64,000 bases of DNA. Source: Elusimicrobia bacterium GWC2_64_44 (GTDB taxonomy: Bacteria > Elusimicrobiota > Elusimicrobia > Elusimicrobiales > UBA9959). Made by a program: the position numbers and the translations under genes. Positions 25,326 through 34,032 of the stretch are shown here, piece after piece. Positions within the stretch are counted from its first letter, which is position 1, and the number at the start of each line of letters is the position of its first letter. The stretch lies in assembly GCA_001799845.1 (NCBI GenBank), contig MGUG01000005.1, positions 43,662 to 107,661 of the forward strand. The letters are read 5' to 3'. Below the pieces are notes generated by a model that searched no databases, was not told the DNA's origin, and was given only the letters and a program-made list of their open reading frames with translations.

Positions 25326-27902
25326 ATGATACAGAAAGGCGACAAGATCGGCACCTATTCCATAACCGGCGAGCTCGGCCGCGGGGGCATGGGCGTGGTG
25401 TACCGCGCCCACGACAAGGCCCTGCAGCGCGACGCCGCGCTGAAGATGGTGCTGCCCGAGGCGGCCACGCCCAACAGCAAGCGGCGCTTCCTGCGCGAAG
25501 CCGCGGCCATAGCCCGCTGCGACCACCCCGGCATCCTGAAAGTCTACTCCTTCGGCGAGCACGAAGGCCTGCCCTACATGGCCATGGAGTACGTGGACGG
25601 CAAGCCGCTGCTGGCCTTCCTGGAACTGGCGCGCGCCGTTAACGACGCGAAAGACCTGGAGGAACTCAAGCGCTTCGGCTATATCCAGGACTCTACGCCC
25701 GAGGACGAGGAGCTGCCCTTTTTCCTGCGGCCGCTCGCCGGCCCGCCGCTGGCCGACCCGGACTACGAGAACCGGGCCGCGGCGCTGGTGGCCGGCGTGG
25801 CCGACGCCCTTTACGAGGCGCATTCCCTCGGCATTTTGCACCGCGACATCAAGCCCTCGAACATTTTGATAGGCCGCAAGGGCCTGCCCAAGCTGGCCGA
25901 CTTCGGCCTGGCCAAGTTCGCAGACTCCTCCGACATCACTACCGGGCAGCCGATGCTGGGCACGCTGCGCTACATGGCCCCGGAGAATTTCTCCAACCGC
26001 GAGGCCTCCGCCGCTTCCGATATTTACAGCCTGGGCACGGTGCTCTACGAGCTGCTGACGCTGCGGCACCCGTACAAGGGCGACTCCACGGCGGCGTTCA
26101 TAAGGGCCGTAACGCAGGACAAGTGCCCGCCTCCCTCCAAATACAACCAGTCGGTCTCCCCGGCGCTCGCGCTGGTGATCATGCGCTGCCTGGAGAAGAG
26201 CCCGGCGGCGCGCTACAAGAACGCGCGCGAGCTGGCCGACGCCATCCGCCTCGCGGCCCGGCCCAAGGGGCTCAAGACCAATATCGTCGACGGGCTGCTG
26301 GGCCTGCTGCGCACGCAGCCGCAGGCCGGCGCAGCGGAGGCCGACGGCGAGCTCCGCTCGGCCGCAGAGACGGACCGCCGGGAGGCCGCGCGCCTGGCCG
26401 GCGAAGCGGCCCTCAACTATTTCAGCGACTTCTCGGTGCCGCAGGCGCAGGACCTGGCGGAGGCTGCCCTAAAGCTGGACCAGTACTCCGTGGACGCCAC
26501 CGCGATGCTGACGGTGCTCTCCAACCACATGGGCGAGACCCCGCTGCTGCGCAAGGCCGGGGCCCGGATGCGCCGGCTGGCCAGGTCCGGGGCTGACGAG
26601 CACGCCCGCCTTTACGCCGGGCTCCTCGCCGAGCATTTGGCCAAGTCGGCCGACTGGCTGAAAAAGATGGAGCATTACCTGGGCGGCGGCTCCGACGACC
26701 CGGCGCTGCTCGCCATCTGCGCCAGGGCCAGGCTGGCCGCCGGAGACTACGCCAGGGCCCGGGACTACGCCCGCCGCATAGACAAAGCCATCCCCGGCGG
26801 CTCGCTGTTCACCTGGTTCGTGGAGGCCTATTTCAACGTCTGGGCCGGGCGGCGGGACCTGTGGCTGCAGCTCACCCTCGACGCCATAAAGGACCACCCG
26901 GGCAACGTCATGCTGCGGTTCGCGCTCGCCGAAGGCCTTACCGAGACCGGCCGCCTCGACGAAGCGGAAGCCGCGCTGAAAGAAGCCGCCGGCCTGGCGG
27001 GAGAGCACGACTTCATGCCGCTGCTGCGGGGCGAGCTCGCGCTCATGCGCGGGGACTACAAGGCGGCCTGCGTCGACATCCGCAAATCCTTGGGGGCGGA
27101 GAAAGACGAATCCATCGGCTACGCGTACTACCGCCTCAGCAAGCTCTACGCCCTCCGGGGCGACAGGAAAGAGGCGCTGCGCCACCTGGGCATAGCCCGC
27201 AACCAGGCGCCTGAGCTGAACTTCAAGACCCCCCAGGAACTGGAGGCGCTCGTCGAGGGTTCGGTGGAATACGCCCCCTCTTTCGAGGGCCTGCCCGCTG
27301 ACTGCCTGGAGCTGAATTTCAAAAAAACCAAGCGCGCCCTGCTGGACAACCTCTGCTCCGCGTCCAAGAACACGGATACACCTTTTTCCACGGTCTACAT
27401 GTTCGGCAGGGACACGGAGCCCGCCGCGGTACGCAGCTGGGCCGTCTTCAACCACCTGGACCTGGAGCCGAGGAAGCGGGTAAAGATCTTCCTGCAGGCC
27501 CTGCCCATGTCCTCTTTCCTGGACGCCCGGGGCAACCCGCTGAAGGCCGAGTTCACCCGGGTGCAGACCTCCTACGCCCGGTACATGGCCACGGTGCAGC
27601 TGCCGGCGCCGCTGCGGCAGTCCGGCTTCTGCCCGGTGGAGGCCCAGCTCAACCTTGAAGGCCTCTGGCACGAGCGCCAGGGCGGGGTCATCGATCTGCG
27701 CCTGGAGGAAACCGCGCGCGGCGTGGGGCACCGGGCCCATATCCTGGCCCTGCCCGAGGATTCCGAGATGCTCGAGCTTTCGGACCGCGCGGACGAGGAG
27801 CTCAAGCGCGGCGGGTGGCGCTTCCTCGTCTACCGGCGCCTCTTTTTCGACGGCGCGCATTTCAGGCTGAAGGCCAGGTTCAGGCACAGGAAGGCCGCAT
27901 GA
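25326..27902 (+). CDS. Cytosolic Ser/Thr protein kinase with long TPR-like tail
   Basis: An 858-residue protein with an N-terminal kinase (residues about 7-330) and a tail of helical repeats. GELGRGGMGVVYRAHD is the Gly loop, ALKMV the Lys, LHRDIKPSNILI the catalytic loop and LADFGLAKF the metal loop. A large insert of about 60 residues separates helix D from the catalytic loop. TPR-like repeats run from about 355 to 660. The last 200 residues (after about 660) are a separate domain with FEGLPADCLELNFKKTKRALL. No membrane helix is seen. Its stop overlaps the start of the next gene (ATGA). Confidence 0.88.
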   Translation: MIQKGDKIGTYSITGELGRGGMGVVYRAHDKALQRDAALKMVLPEAATPNSKRRFLREAAAIARCDHPGILKVYSFGEHEGLPYMAMEYVDGKPLLAFLELARAVNDAKDLEELKRFGYIQDSTPEDEELPFFLRPLAGPPLADPDYENRAAALVAGVADALYEAHSLGILHRDIKPSNILIGRKGLPKLADFGLAKFADSSDITTGQPMLGTLRYMAPENFSNREASAASDIYSLGTVLYELLTLRHPYKGDSTAAFIRAVTQDKCPPPSKYNQSVSPALALVIMRCLEKSPAARYKNARELADAIRLAARPKGLKTNIVDGLLGLLRTQPQAGAAEADGELRSAAETDRREAARLAGEAALNYFSDFSVPQAQDLAEAALKLDQYSVDATAMLTVLSNHMGETPLLRKAGARMRRLARSGADEHARLYAGLLAEHLAKSADWLKKMEHYLGGGSDDPALLAICARARLAAGDYARARDYARRIDKAIPGGSLFTWFVEAYFNVWAGRRDLWLQLTLDAIKDHPGNVMLRFALAEGLTETGRLDEAEAALKEAAGLAGEHDFMPLLRGELALMRGDYKAACVDIRKSLGAEKDESIGYAYYRLSKLYALRGDRKEALRHLGIARNQAPELNFKTPQELEALVEGSVEYAPSFEGLPADCLELNFKKTKRALLDNLCSASKNTDTPFSTVYMFGRDTEPAAVRSWAVFNHLDLEPRKRVKIFLQALPMSSFLDARGNPLKAEFTRVQTSYARYMATVQLPAPLRQSGFCPVEAQLNLEGLWHERQGGVIDLRLEETARGVGHRAHILALPEDSEMLELSDRADEELKRGGWRFLVYRRLFFDGAHFRLKARFRHRKAA

Positions 27903-28846
27903 CGCCTCCGCTCACGCTCACCCTGCGGCTTAAAAAGCCGCTCGCGCGCGGCATCACCTCGCTGAAGCTGCTGGACCCCACTATCTCCGACCTGGCGGGC
28001 CTCCTCACAGGCGTGAAGCCGGTCACCTACACCGATTACGCCGGGAGCGACTGGCCGTATATCAAAGGGCTTTGCGACGCGCTCGGCCTGGTCTACGCAG
28101 ACCCGGAGGCCGCGGCGGCGCGGCGCGGCAAGCATCTGGGCTCGGCGCCAGGCGGCCGGAAGATGCTGCTGCTCGCCAGGAAGCCAGGGCCGCTTAAAGC
28201 GGCGGTGGCGGCGTGGGGGAAATCGGCCATAGACCGCGACTGGGGAATGCTGCTTGGCTACCCCGCCTGCTGCGTGGACGCGTACATCCGCTGGCGCACC
28301 GGCTGCCACGAGCAGAAAGACCTGGTCCGCTTCACGGCGGAGAATTCCCCCGCGGGAAAGGCCTGGGACTTCAAGCTCAACAATATCGTCAACTATTTTT
28401 CCCGCGTGTACGGCGCAGACGAGCCGCAGAGCCGCCTGATCAGCGACCTGAACCAGCGCGCCGGGCTTCTGATCTCCATAGCGCACGTGGCCAGCTGGCA
28501 TTCCTGCTCCTACCTCTGCAAGGAGAGCTCTAAGAAAGCCTCCGCTATCTTCGAGTTCTTCGAGGATTACGCCCCGGCTTACGCCGCGGGCCTAAAGCGC
28601 CTGCTGGCGCGGCCGTTCCTCTTTGTGGATAAATACGATTTTCTCCCCCTCGAAAAAAAGGCCGGGGCGGGTTGGGCTTTCACCTACCCCGCGCTGCCGC
28701 TCGGCCTGCTGCCGCCCGGGCGCGCCGCGGCGCTGAAGAACTCCGACGGGCTGGAGATCTCCGGGCGCGGCCTGAAGCTGGGCGGCAGAACCCTGAAGAC
28801 GCCGGCCGCGCCGTTAATATTAAATTTTTCTTCCCGAAATTTATAA
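27899..28846 (+). CDS. Cys-containing protein resembling DUF483
   Basis: A 315-residue protein starting at the ATG at 27899, which overlaps the kinase stop (ATGA); the ORF-track start at 27815 lies inside the kinase gene. The core has LLGYPACCVDAYIRW, and WHSCSYLCKESSKKASAIFEFF. The G-Y-P-x-C-C-V pair and the later Cys residues recall DUF483-type proteins of archaea and some bacteria, whose function is unknown. The Cys pattern would suit a metal or iron-sulfur site, which is inference. Coupling to the kinase makes it a candidate partner or substrate. Family assignment is tentative. Confidence 0.6.
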   Translation: MTPPLTLTLRLKKPLARGITSLKLLDPTISDLAGLLTGVKPVTYTDYAGSDWPYIKGLCDALGLVYADPEAAAARRGKHLGSAPGGRKMLLLARKPGPLKAAVAAWGKSAIDRDWGMLLGYPACCVDAYIRWRTGCHEQKDLVRFTAENSPAGKAWDFKLNNIVNYFSRVYGADEPQSRLISDLNQRAGLLISIAHVASWHSCSYLCKESSKKASAIFEFFEDYAPAYAAGLKRLLARPFLFVDKYDFLPLEKKAGAGWAFTYPALPLGLLPPGRAAALKNSDGLEISGRGLKLGGRTLKTPAAPLILNFSSRNL

Positions 28847-28880
28847 AATAGATTGCGGACAGACTGACAGGAGCCCGATC

Positions 28881-31334
28881 ATGAAAAAAATACAATTCCT
28901 TACCGACGCGCAGCTGAAGACCGAGGCCGAGCGCTGCCTCTATTGCGAGGACAAGCCCTGCCAGAAGGCCTGCCCGGCCGACTGTTCCCCAGCCGATTTC
29001 ATCATGGCCGCGCGCCAGCTGGCGGATTCCGATTTCAAGCGCTCGGCGGCGCTGATCATGGGCCACAACACTTTCGGCGGCGTCTGCGGCGCCGTCTGCC
29101 CCGACTGGTTCTGCGTCAAGGCCTGCTCCCGCAAGATCTTCGACAACCCGATCAAGATCCCCCCCTTCCAGGCCGCCGTCGTGCAGCGCGCCAAGGAACT
29201 GGGCGTAATGCCCAAATTCAAGAAAGCCAGGCCCAACGGCAAAAAGGTCGCCGTGATAGGCGCCGGCCCCGCCGGCCTCTCGGCCGCGGGCACGCTGGCC
29301 CAGCTCGGCTACAAGGTGGACGTCTTCGAGAAGGACAAGCGCGCCGGCGGCGCCTGCAATTTGATCCCCGACGCGCGCTTCCCGAAGGAAGTGCTGAAGA
29401 CCGAGATCGAGTGGGTAAAGGGCCTCGGCGACATAAAGATCAAGACCGGCGCGGGCGTGAAGGACCCCGCCGCGCTCCTGAAGAAATACGATTCCGTCAT
29501 CGTCACCGCCGGCGTGGAAGAGCAGCTGAAGCTCGGCATCGAGGGCGAGGGCCTCGGCGTGGAAGGCCTGGAATACCTGCGCAATACCTCCAAGTACAAG
29601 GTGAAGGGCAAGAATGTCGCCGTCATAGGCGGCGGCGCCGTGGCCGCCGACTGCGCCATGAAGGCGCTCACCCTGGGCGCGGCCCGCGCCGAGATCTTCA
29701 CCCGCAAGAACATAGGCGACATCCAGCTGCCCGAGCACGAGCTGCGCGATATTATAAAAGCGGGCATCAACATCAACGGCCGCAGCCGCATCACCGGCAT
29801 CCTCAAAGGCGGCAAGGGCATAAAGATAGTCCGCCTCGACGAGAAATGCAGGGATATCCCCGGCACGGAGCAGGTCCGCGGCGACGTGCAGTTCACCGTG
29901 CTGGCCATCAAGAACATGCCCGTGTTCACCGACAAGGGCGTTGAGGGCGTGTTCCTGGCCGGCGACTGCCGCAACGGCGCGGCCACCGTGGTGGAAGGCA
30001 CCGCCTCCGCCAAGAACGCCGCCATGGAAGCCCACGCCTGGATGCAGGGCAAAGAGGCCCCGGCCTTCCCCGACAACAAGAAAAGCCACGTGCTCCTGGC
30101 CGGCCGCGACATGAGGCCGGTGGACCTGACCACCGACTTCTTCGGCCGCAAGCTGAGCTCCCCCTTCCTCATCTCGGCCTCCCCCCACTCCGACGGCTAC
30201 GAGCAGGTGAAAGCCGCCTACGAGGCCGGCTGGCCCGGCGTGGTTATGAAGACCGCCTTCGACGGCATGCATATCCACATCCCGTCGGAGTACATGGTGA
30301 CCTTCAACGAGAGCACCTACGGCAACTCCGACAATGTCTCCGGCCACCCGCTCGACCGCGTCTGCAAAGAGGTCGCCCGCCTGGTCAAGGAATACCCTGA
30401 CCGCCTGACCGCGGCCTCCACCGGCGGCCCGGTGACCGGCAACGACGAGTTCGACAAGAAAGGCTGGCAGAGCAACACGCTGAAGCTCGAGAAGGCCGGC
30501 GCGATGGCCATCGAATACTCCCTCTCCTGCCCGCAGGGCGGAGACGGCACCAAGGGCGATATCGTTTCTCAGGACCCGGAGCTCGCGGCCAAGATCATCG
30601 GCTGGGTGATGGAGGTCTCCGACCCGGAGATCCCCAAGCTCTTCAAGCTGACCGGCGCGGTCACCGCCATCTGGCAGATAGTCAACGCCATAAAGCAGGT
30701 CTACGCGAAGTATCCGCACAAGAAGGCCGGCATAACGCTCGCCAACTCGTTCCCGGCGCTCGCCTTCCGCCCGCGGATGAGCGGCAAAGGGCGTTGGGAA
30801 GAGGGCATGATAGTGGGCATGAGCGGCGAGGGCGTGGCACCCATCAGCAACCTCACCATCTCCAAGGCGGTCAGCCTCGGCGTGCCGATCTCCGGCAACG
30901 GCGGGCCGATGGATTATAAAGCCGCGGCGCATTTCCTGGCGCTGGGCGCGGGGTCCGTGCAGTTCTGCACCGTGGTCATGAAGTACGGCTTCGGCATCAT
31001 AGGCGAGCTCGAGAGCGGCCTCAGCTTCATGCTGGAGGAAAAGGGTTACAAGTCTGTCGGCGAGTTCATTGGCTGCGCGCTGCCCGGCCCGGTCACAAAC
31101 TTCCCGGACCTCACGCCGGTCAAGAACATCCCGTCGGTGGACGCCGAGCTGTGCCGCCACTGCGGCAACTGCGAGCGCTGCGGCTACCTGGCCGTGAAGC
31201 TCGACGGCAAGAAGGTGCCGCAGTTCGACGCCTCCAAGTGCATAGGCTGCTCGCTCTGCGCCAAGAAATGCTTCGCCGGAGCCATCAAGATGCGCAAGCG
31301 CACCGCGGCCGAGCAGAAGGTCTGCCCGGACTGA
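28881..31334 (+). CDS. Fused dihydropyrimidine dehydrogenase-like (PreT-PreA) flavoprotein
   Basis: An 817-residue protein in which both halves of NAD(P)-dependent dihydropyrimidine dehydrogenase are joined. Residues about 1-90 hold N-terminal FeS Cys motifs (CLYCEDKPCQKACPADC, CPDWFCVKAC). VIGAGPAGLSAAGTL binds FAD and VIGGGAVAADCA binds NAD(P)H. A TIM-barrel FMN domain follows from about 410, and two C-terminal [4Fe-4S] sites (CRHCGNCERCG, CIGCSLCAKKC). The length equals PreT plus PreA, not the 1025-residue animal enzyme. The loop equivalent to the animal catalytic GLACGQ reads GDIVSQ. It precedes ssnA by 14 nt, pointing to purine or pyrimidine ring metabolism. Confidence 0.85.
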   Translation: MKKIQFLTDAQLKTEAERCLYCEDKPCQKACPADCSPADFIMAARQLADSDFKRSAALIMGHNTFGGVCGAVCPDWFCVKACSRKIFDNPIKIPPFQAAVVQRAKELGVMPKFKKARPNGKKVAVIGAGPAGLSAAGTLAQLGYKVDVFEKDKRAGGACNLIPDARFPKEVLKTEIEWVKGLGDIKIKTGAGVKDPAALLKKYDSVIVTAGVEEQLKLGIEGEGLGVEGLEYLRNTSKYKVKGKNVAVIGGGAVAADCAMKALTLGAARAEIFTRKNIGDIQLPEHELRDIIKAGININGRSRITGILKGGKGIKIVRLDEKCRDIPGTEQVRGDVQFTVLAIKNMPVFTDKGVEGVFLAGDCRNGAATVVEGTASAKNAAMEAHAWMQGKEAPAFPDNKKSHVLLAGRDMRPVDLTTDFFGRKLSSPFLISASPHSDGYEQVKAAYEAGWPGVVMKTAFDGMHIHIPSEYMVTFNESTYGNSDNVSGHPLDRVCKEVARLVKEYPDRLTAASTGGPVTGNDEFDKKGWQSNTLKLEKAGAMAIEYSLSCPQGGDGTKGDIVSQDPELAAKIIGWVMEVSDPEIPKLFKLTGAVTAIWQIVNAIKQVYAKYPHKKAGITLANSFPALAFRPRMSGKGRWEEGMIVGMSGEGVAPISNLTISKAVSLGVPISGNGGPMDYKAAAHFLALGAGSVQFCTVVMKYGFGIIGELESGLSFMLEEKGYKSVGEFIGCALPGPVTNFPDLTPVKNIPSVDAELCRHCGNCERCGYLAVKLDGKKVPQFDASKCIGCSLCAKKCFAGAIKMRKRTAAEQKVCPD

Positions 31335-31348
31335 CCAAAGGACACGCC

Positions 31349-32674
31349 ATGACGAAGACGATACTGATAAAGAACGGCATCATCGCCACGCTGGGCGAGA
31401 AGAACAAGGTCCTGACGGGCCACGCCCTGCTGATAGAGGACGGGCTGATAAAGAAGATAGCCCCGCAGAAGAGCTTCAAGGGCAAGTACGGCAAAGTCAT
31501 AGACGCCGCAGGCAAGCTGGTAATGCCGGGCTTCATCAACGCGCACATGCATTTCTACAGCACCTTCGCGCGCGGCCTGGGCAAGGCCGCCCCGTCGAAG
31601 AGCTTCGTGGAGATCCTCAACAACCTCTGGTGGCGCCTGGACAAACAGCTGACCAACGCCGACTCCTATTACAGCGCCGCGATACCGCTGATCAACGCCG
31701 TGCGCAAGGGCACCACCACCATCATAGACCACCACGCGAGCCCCTTCGCCATCACCGGCTCGCTCGCCGCCGTGGAGAAGGCCGTGCGCGAGACCGGCCT
31801 GCGCGCGGCCCTGTGCTACGAGGTCTCCGACCGCGACGGCAAGGAAAAGGCCAAGGAGGGCCTGGACGAGAATTCGGCCTTCATCGCCGCCTGTCAGAAG
31901 CGCAAGGACAACATGGTGAAGGCATTGTTCGGCCTGCACGCCTCATTCACCATCACCGACGAGACCTTGGAAGAGGCCGCCTACCGCGGCCACAAGCTGG
32001 GCGTGGGTTTCCACATCCACACCGCCGAGTCCCAGGCCGACCAGCTGCACTGCGAGTCCCACCACAAGCTGCGCGTGGTGGAGCGCCTGCGCGACTTCGG
32101 CATCCTGGGCCGCCAGTCCATAGCCGCGCACTGCGTGCACGTCAACGACGAGGAGATAGAGATCCTCAAGAAGACCGAGACCGCCGTGGCGCATAACCCC
32201 CAGTCCAACGCCAACAACTCGGTGGGCATCGCCGACGTGGCCAACATGGCGCGGCGCGGCGTGCTGGTGGGCCTCGGCACCGACGCGATGACCGTGAACA
32301 TGCTCGAAGAGCTGCGCTGCGCGCTGTGGCTGCAGCACCTCAAGCACGACCCCTCGCACGGCTTCATGGAAGTGGCGAACGCCCTCCTGGTCAACAACGC
32401 CAGGATAGCCAACCGCTACTTCAAGAACGTAGGAGAGCTGAAGCCCGGCTACGCGGCGGACATAGCGGTGATAGACTACATGCCCCCCACGCCGATGGAC
32501 GCCTCCAACTTCGCCGGCCACCTCATCTTCGGCGTCAGCCAGAGCACGGTGGACACCACCATCTGCGCAGGCCGCGTGCTCATGGAGAAGAAAGTCCTGA
32601 AGCTCGGCCTCGACGAGGAGGAGGTCTCCCGCAAGTCCTCCGAACTGGCGAAGAAGCTCTGGAGCAGGTTCTAG
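31349..32674 (+). CDS. ssnA: SsnA-type metallo-aminohydrolase
   Basis: 441 residues from the ATG at 31349 after a caaaggacacgcc Shine-Dalgarno; the ORF-track start at 31151 lies inside the preceding gene. Metal ligands are in FINAHMHFYSTFARG (HxH), GFHIHTAES, AAHCVHV and GLGTDAM. SsnA is the putative aminohydrolase that travels with the E. coli ygfK/xdhD purine cluster. The pairing with a YgfK- or PreT-PreA-like flavoprotein is the same idea here. A terminator follows directly. Confidence 0.85.
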   Translation: MTKTILIKNGIIATLGEKNKVLTGHALLIEDGLIKKIAPQKSFKGKYGKVIDAAGKLVMPGFINAHMHFYSTFARGLGKAAPSKSFVEILNNLWWRLDKQLTNADSYYSAAIPLINAVRKGTTTIIDHHASPFAITGSLAAVEKAVRETGLRAALCYEVSDRDGKEKAKEGLDENSAFIAACQKRKDNMVKALFGLHASFTITDETLEEAAYRGHKLGVGFHIHTAESQADQLHCESHHKLRVVERLRDFGILGRQSIAAHCVHVNDEEIEILKKTETAVAHNPQSNANNSVGIADVANMARRGVLVGLGTDAMTVNMLEELRCALWLQHLKHDPSHGFMEVANALLVNNARIANRYFKNVGELKPGYAADIAVIDYMPPTPMDASNFAGHLIFGVSQSTVDTTICAGRVLMEKKVLKLGLDEEEVSRKSSELAKKLWSRF

Positions 32675-32693
32675 GCGGCCGGACAGCGCGAAG

Positions 32694-32727
32694 AAAGAGC
32701 CCGGCCCACGCCGGGCTCTTTTATTTT
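32694..32727 (+). terminator. Terminator after ssnA
   Basis: A perfect 11-bp stem (aagagcccggc/gccgggctctt) with a 4-nt loop, followed by TTATTTT, 20 nt past the ssnA stop. Confidence 0.9.
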
Positions 32728-32732
32728 GGGTC

Positions 32733-32761
32733 TTGACAACGGCCGGGGCGCCTGCTAAACT
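32733..32761 (+). promoter_or_regulatory. Sigma-70 type promoter of the GntR-ABC operon
   Basis: TTGACA at 32733-32738, a 17-bp spacer and TAAACT at 32756-32761. This is a near-consensus housekeeping promoter directly after the ssnA terminator. Confidence 0.8.
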
Positions 32762-32764
32762 ATC

Positions 32765-32788
32765 ACTGTGCTAGCATACTAGCACAGT
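32765..32788. promoter_or_regulatory. Perfect palindromic operator (GntR/YtrA)
   Basis: ACTGTGCTAG-CATA-CTAGCACAGT, a perfect 10+4+10 palindrome covering the expected transcription start and ending one base before the regulator ATG. Position and symmetry fit autorepression by the GntR-family protein. Confidence 0.85.
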
Positions 32789-32789
32789 T

Positions 32790-33161
32790 ATGATCACACT
32801 CAACCAAACCTCGCAGGTCCCCATCTACGACCAGATCAAGCTGGGCCTGAAAGGCCTCGTTAAGAAAGGCCTGTTGAAGCCCGGCGACGCGGCCCCTTCC
32901 ATAAGGAAGATGGCCGCCGACCTGAAAGTGAATCCCAACACCGTGGCCCGCGCCTTCCGCGAACTGACCGCCGAGGGCTTTTTTGAAAGCAGCCGCGGCC
33001 AGGAGAACATAATTTCCCACCGGGCCTCCGGGCTGGCCGAGAGCGCCGCCCGCAAGGTGTCGGAAAGCCTGGAGGCGGCGCTGAAAGGCGGGCTGGAGAG
33101 CGGTTTTTCCTGGGGAGACCTGGAAAAGATGATCGCCGCCCTCAAGAGGAAACTATTATGA
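32790..33161 (+). CDS. YtrA-subfamily GntR transcriptional regulator
   Basis: A 123-residue protein with an N-terminal winged helix (VPIYDQIKLGLKGLVKKGLLKPGDAAPSIRKMA, then LKVNPNTVARAFRELTAEGFFES) and a short C-terminal helical dimerisation region. The short size without an effector domain defines the YtrA subgroup, which usually controls a linked ABC transporter. The ATG at 32790 has no Shine-Dalgarno: the bases before it belong to the operator palindrome. Its stop overlaps the ABC ATPase start (ATGA). Confidence 0.92.
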   Translation: MITLNQTSQVPIYDQIKLGLKGLVKKGLLKPGDAAPSIRKMAADLKVNPNTVARAFRELTAEGFFESSRGQENIISHRASGLAESAARKVSESLEAALKGGLESGFSWGDLEKMIAALKRKLL

Positions 33162-34021
33162 ACGACGTCCTGGAAGTAAGAGGCCTGACCAAGGCCTTCG
33201 GCAAGAATGAGGTGCTCAGGGGTCTGGACCTGGCCGCGGCGAAAGGCGAAGTTGTAGGCATACTAGGCCGCAACGGCTCCGGCAAGACCACCCTCTTCTC
33301 CATACTGCTGGACCTCACCGCGCCGGATTCCGGCCGCGCGGAAATACTGGGCCTGCGGCCCGACGGCAGCGGCAGGGTGCGCGGCCTGATAGGCTACGTG
33401 CCGGAGAAGCCGGCATTCCACGCCTTCATGACGGCGGAGGAAGTCCTCCGCTTCCGCGCGCGCTACTTCCCACGCTGGGACATGGCCAAGGCGCTGGCGC
33501 TCTGCGGGAAGTTGGAGCTGGACCCCGCCTGCAAAGTTTCGGCCATGAGCAAGGGCAACCTGGCCAAGCTGGCGTGGGTTACCGCCGTGGCCCATAACCC
33601 GGAGATCCTGCTGCTCGACGAGCCGACTTCCGGACTCGATTACCTTGTGCGGGACCATCTCCTCAACGGCCTCATCCACGAGCTCACCGAAGGCGGCAAG
33701 ACCATCCTAGTCGCCAACCACCGCATGGGCGAGATGGGCGGGATCCTCGACAGGGTCTGCGTGCTCAAAGACGGCGTCATAGCCGCGAGCCACGGCGCGG
33801 CCTTCCTCTCCGAAGAGGTTTTTCGGGCCGCGGTGCGGCTGGAGTCGCCCGTTACCCTGCCGGACGGCGTTGTGCCGCTCGGCGGCGTCGGCCCGCTTAA
33901 GGAATTCGCCGTGTTCGGCCGCGAAAAGCTGGAGAAGCTCAGGCTGGACCCGGCCTTCGCCGGGGCGGAGTTCACCCCCATGCCGCTGGAAGAGTCTTTC
34001 AAAGTGCTGCTGGGCGAATAG
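33158..34021 (+). CDS. ABC transporter ATP-binding protein
   Basis: A 287-residue ATPase. GILGRNGSGKTTLF is Walker A, AMSKGNLAKLAWV the signature region, EILLLDEPTSGLD Walker B with the D-loop, and LVANHRM the switch His. The signature reads SKGNL rather than LSGGQ, common for YtrB-type ATPases. The C-terminal 60 residues form a small extra domain. The gene overlaps the regulator and is followed by its membrane partner after 11 nt. Confidence 0.9.
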   Translation: MNDVLEVRGLTKAFGKNEVLRGLDLAAAKGEVVGILGRNGSGKTTLFSILLDLTAPDSGRAEILGLRPDGSGRVRGLIGYVPEKPAFHAFMTAEEVLRFRARYFPRWDMAKALALCGKLELDPACKVSAMSKGNLAKLAWVTAVAHNPEILLLDEPTSGLDYLVRDHLLNGLIHELTEGGKTILVANHRMGEMGGILDRVCVLKDGVIAASHGAAFLSEEVFRAAVRLESPVTLPDGVVPLGGVGPLKEFAVFGREKLEKLRLDPAFAGAEFTPMPLEESFKVLLGE

Positions 34022-34032
34022 AGGAAAACTAT

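Noticed and set aside
28680-31160. 826-residue minus-strand ORF opposite the PreT-PreA fusion
   Set aside because: Low-complexity His/Gly/Ala/Val composition typical of an antisense frame in GC-rich DNA; the plus strand encodes a full set of FeS, FAD and FMN motifs.
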